DNA of 31,966 bases from Larix sibirica. Lineage: Eukaryota; Streptophyta; Pinopsida; Pinales; Pinaceae. Under the pieces are notes generated by a model that made no database searches, was not told where the DNA came from, and saw only the letters and a program-made list of their open reading frames with translations. Positions within the stretch are counted from its first letter, which is position 1. Each line of letters opens with the position of its first letter. Positions 30,183 to 31,966 of this stretch are shown here, piece after piece. The translations under genes and the position numbers were made by a program. The stretch spans positions 1 through 31,966 of the forward strand of contig NWUY0304828183.1 in the NCBI GenBank assembly GCA_004151065.3, in the 5' to 3' direction.

Positions 30183-31545
30183 ATGAATATTGTCCCAAAG
30201 GTGGTGAATGGTTCAAAATATGGCCTTGAATCTACTGGGGATGGAGGCCTTTCCACCTACTTGCTTTTTCTCCCTCTACCTTGTTCCAGGTACAGTTCCA
30301 GAAGCAGCGGAGTAAGGAGCATCCTAACCATTACCTGGTTTAGCACCCATTTATGTATTAAACCCATAATATGGTGTTTCGGTTTCAAATCCATATACGG
30401 AACCCATTCTATCAAAGTATCCCATTCGCCAATTGCATTTTACCAGATCGAGATACATATCCCTGGGTGGCCGGTTCTCCAATTGGTTATTTATTTTACA
30501 GGTGCTTAAACTCCCTTTGCTTTCATTCGGTAAACTGCAGTAAACTGATTAATCTACCCGCTTGAATCATAAAAAGGATCTCGATCTCAATACCCAACCA
30601 TACCTGGAACTGGTGGGGATGCTGAAGAAACTGGATCGATTGGAACTTAATCTGCTCGGGCAACTACTCAATCTGTACTTGGATCGGAAACCGAGCGAAG
30701 AGATGCCGCGGGTGAAACTACAATAGGTCCCGCTACAGGATATGGCCCTGGAACCAGATCTGTTTGAATGAAAGATATGCTTTGGGGTAAACAGCTTATT
30801 AAACGGGTGTTTAAATGGGTTAAGATGCTTCCTTCTCCCCTCCAGCAACCCCTGCCCGGTGCCCTTGCTTTTGCATCTACAGTAGGAAACAAGGCTGATT
30901 TAAGAAAAAGGAGGCATGCAAGTGGATCAACAATTGGCCCAACTGAGTCACCTGGCTCTGCCCTTGCCTCTTACTCCCTTTGAGGTAGTATAGAACGGAG
31001 GCGTAATCCCGGCCCTTCAAATACTGCTGTTCTGTTCGGAGGGAGATAAAAAAAGTAGAGAGGGAGGTGGATCAAAAAGAGAGTAGAGAGGCCATTGTTT
31101 GAAATGGGAAACAGCTTGCTCCTTTCAATCATCCCACCCAGAGAAAGTGAAAGCGAGCGCATCGGACATGCAGCCATACGATGATCTGATCTGACTGACA
31201 TCGCCAACCATAGATAAGAAGAGGAACTAATGGTCAGCGCACCTGAGATTGAAAAGCACCACCAGGGATAGGAGCGGAGACAGCCACTGTGGAAAGAGTA
31301 AACAATAGCTTAGTTAATTTTTCCACCACCACGAATGAATCTAGGGTCATGGTTGGCTGGACGGTGCAATCACTCCGTGTTAAGATATTTAGTATTCTAT
31401 TGTGAGTTCCTCATTCTGCGAAACAGGGCAGGTTTAGTCCCCTAAAGACATGCCCATGCGCAATCAAATATTAAAAAACAAGCGTAGCGGCACAACCCCT
31501 TAAATCCCCTTAATAACAGGTTTCCATAGAATAAATTTACCACCC
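30183..31545. other. Unrecognised sequence with decayed GGAACTGG-type words
   Basis: A plus frame of 108 codons at 30183-30509 matches nothing I know. From about 30590 to 30770 the words CTGGAACTGGTGG, GAAACTGGATCG, GGAACC-GATCTG recur in the style of the 12570-13255 tract, so the two may be related. Minus frames at 30567-30892 are Ser/Arg-rich by-products. From 30980 to 31545 nothing is recognised. Confidence 0.4.
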
Positions 31546-31548
31546 CAG

Positions 31549-31604
31549 TGCCGTAATTCTGTCACTATAGATCGATCGTAGTTGCCGTAATTCACTATAG
31601 AATC
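31549..31604 (+). repeat. Direct repeat TGCCGTAATTC-CACTATAGA
   Basis: TGCCGTAATTCTGTCACTAT at 31549 recurs as TGCCGTAATTCACTATAG at 31583 lacking TGT, 34 bp apart. Confidence 0.85.
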
Positions 31605-31609
31605 ATCTT

Positions 31610-31966
31610 TCCTCCACAAATTCTCTGGTGATTCCCGAAACGCTACGCGTTCTCTTTCCCACCCAACCTGTTGCTTCTTTATTCTAAAGGCTGTCCTCTA
31701 TCGGCTGGATTTAGGTCCAGCCTACTATGAGGATCCCGTACATCGTATTTATCCGGTCCCGTGGTTACTATGCCGCCGCGTTTCTTTTCCGGTCCTTTTG
31801 CAGAAAAATGTGTGCACTAGATATTGTAGTTGCCTACACACACAAATTCTGGGATATCCTTTAGTGTTTCGACTCTCCGTTCAGTGGATGAGATGGCTGC
31901 GCTCCAGCTCACTAAATAATGGGACGGCAGTAGTCCGCCGGCAAGCTCGTTCTGATCCTGCCTGGA
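31610..31966. other. Unrecognised GC-richer end with a 7-bp hairpin
   Basis: GGCTGGA and TCCAGCC (31703-31722) pair perfectly around TTTAGG. The surrounding sequence is richer in GC than most of the window and might be the edge of a structured RNA, intron or conserved mitochondrial region continuing outside, but I could not match it to a known rRNA, tRNA or group II intron domain V. Confidence 0.4.

Noticed and set aside
30697-30703. CGAGCGAAG as another GC-rich motif copy
   Set aside because: Too short to separate from chance; lacks the AGCCGCT core.

Overview
The window looks like a gene-poor intergenic stretch of a large seed-plant genome. A very large mitochondrial genome, possibly of a gymnosperm, fits best. 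The reasons are that no intact conventional gene, tRNA or rRNA was recognised in about 32 kb; that the non-coding DNA is full of short dispersed repeats and small decayed tandem duplications; that decayed plant Ty3/gypsy retrotransposon pieces lie scattered in both orientations; and that a short interspersed element bounded by AAGG direct repeats recurs, in the style of the 'Bpu' elements known from Cycas mitochondria. Nuclear repeat-rich DNA is not excluded, because no organelle gene is present to settle it.

Layout. From 1 to 4400 there is unrecognised DNA with decayed repeats. From 4420 to 5910 (minus) lies a Ty3/gypsy pol remnant, reverse transcriptase then RNase H, with the RNase H frame still open and its acidic triad visible. 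From 5920 to 12000 there is unrecognised DNA with direct repeats and one copy of the short element. A gypsy protease remnant follows at 12010-12500 (minus). From 12570 to 16690 the window is dominated by tandem or degenerate repeats, including an exact 56-bp-period array and a set of roughly 300-800-bp spaced decayed units. From 16690 to 25480 most sequence is unrecognised, with some unassigned open frames, two more copies of the short element and further minisatellite-like tracts. From 26020 to about 30180 two gypsy remnants lie head to head: a minus-strand gag (26020-26670) and a plus-strand gag, protease and chromodomain remnant followed by a probable LTR. The last 1.8 kb is again unrecognised.

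The most interesting structure is a roughly 30-bp element found five times (two minus, three plus). Two copies sit inside the plus-strand gypsy remnant. One splits a conserved protease-region motif, and the same motif occurs without the insertion in the minus-strand protease remnant near 12400. That gives a filled site and an empty site in one window. No genes here appear to work together; the biology is that of mobile elements and sequence decay.
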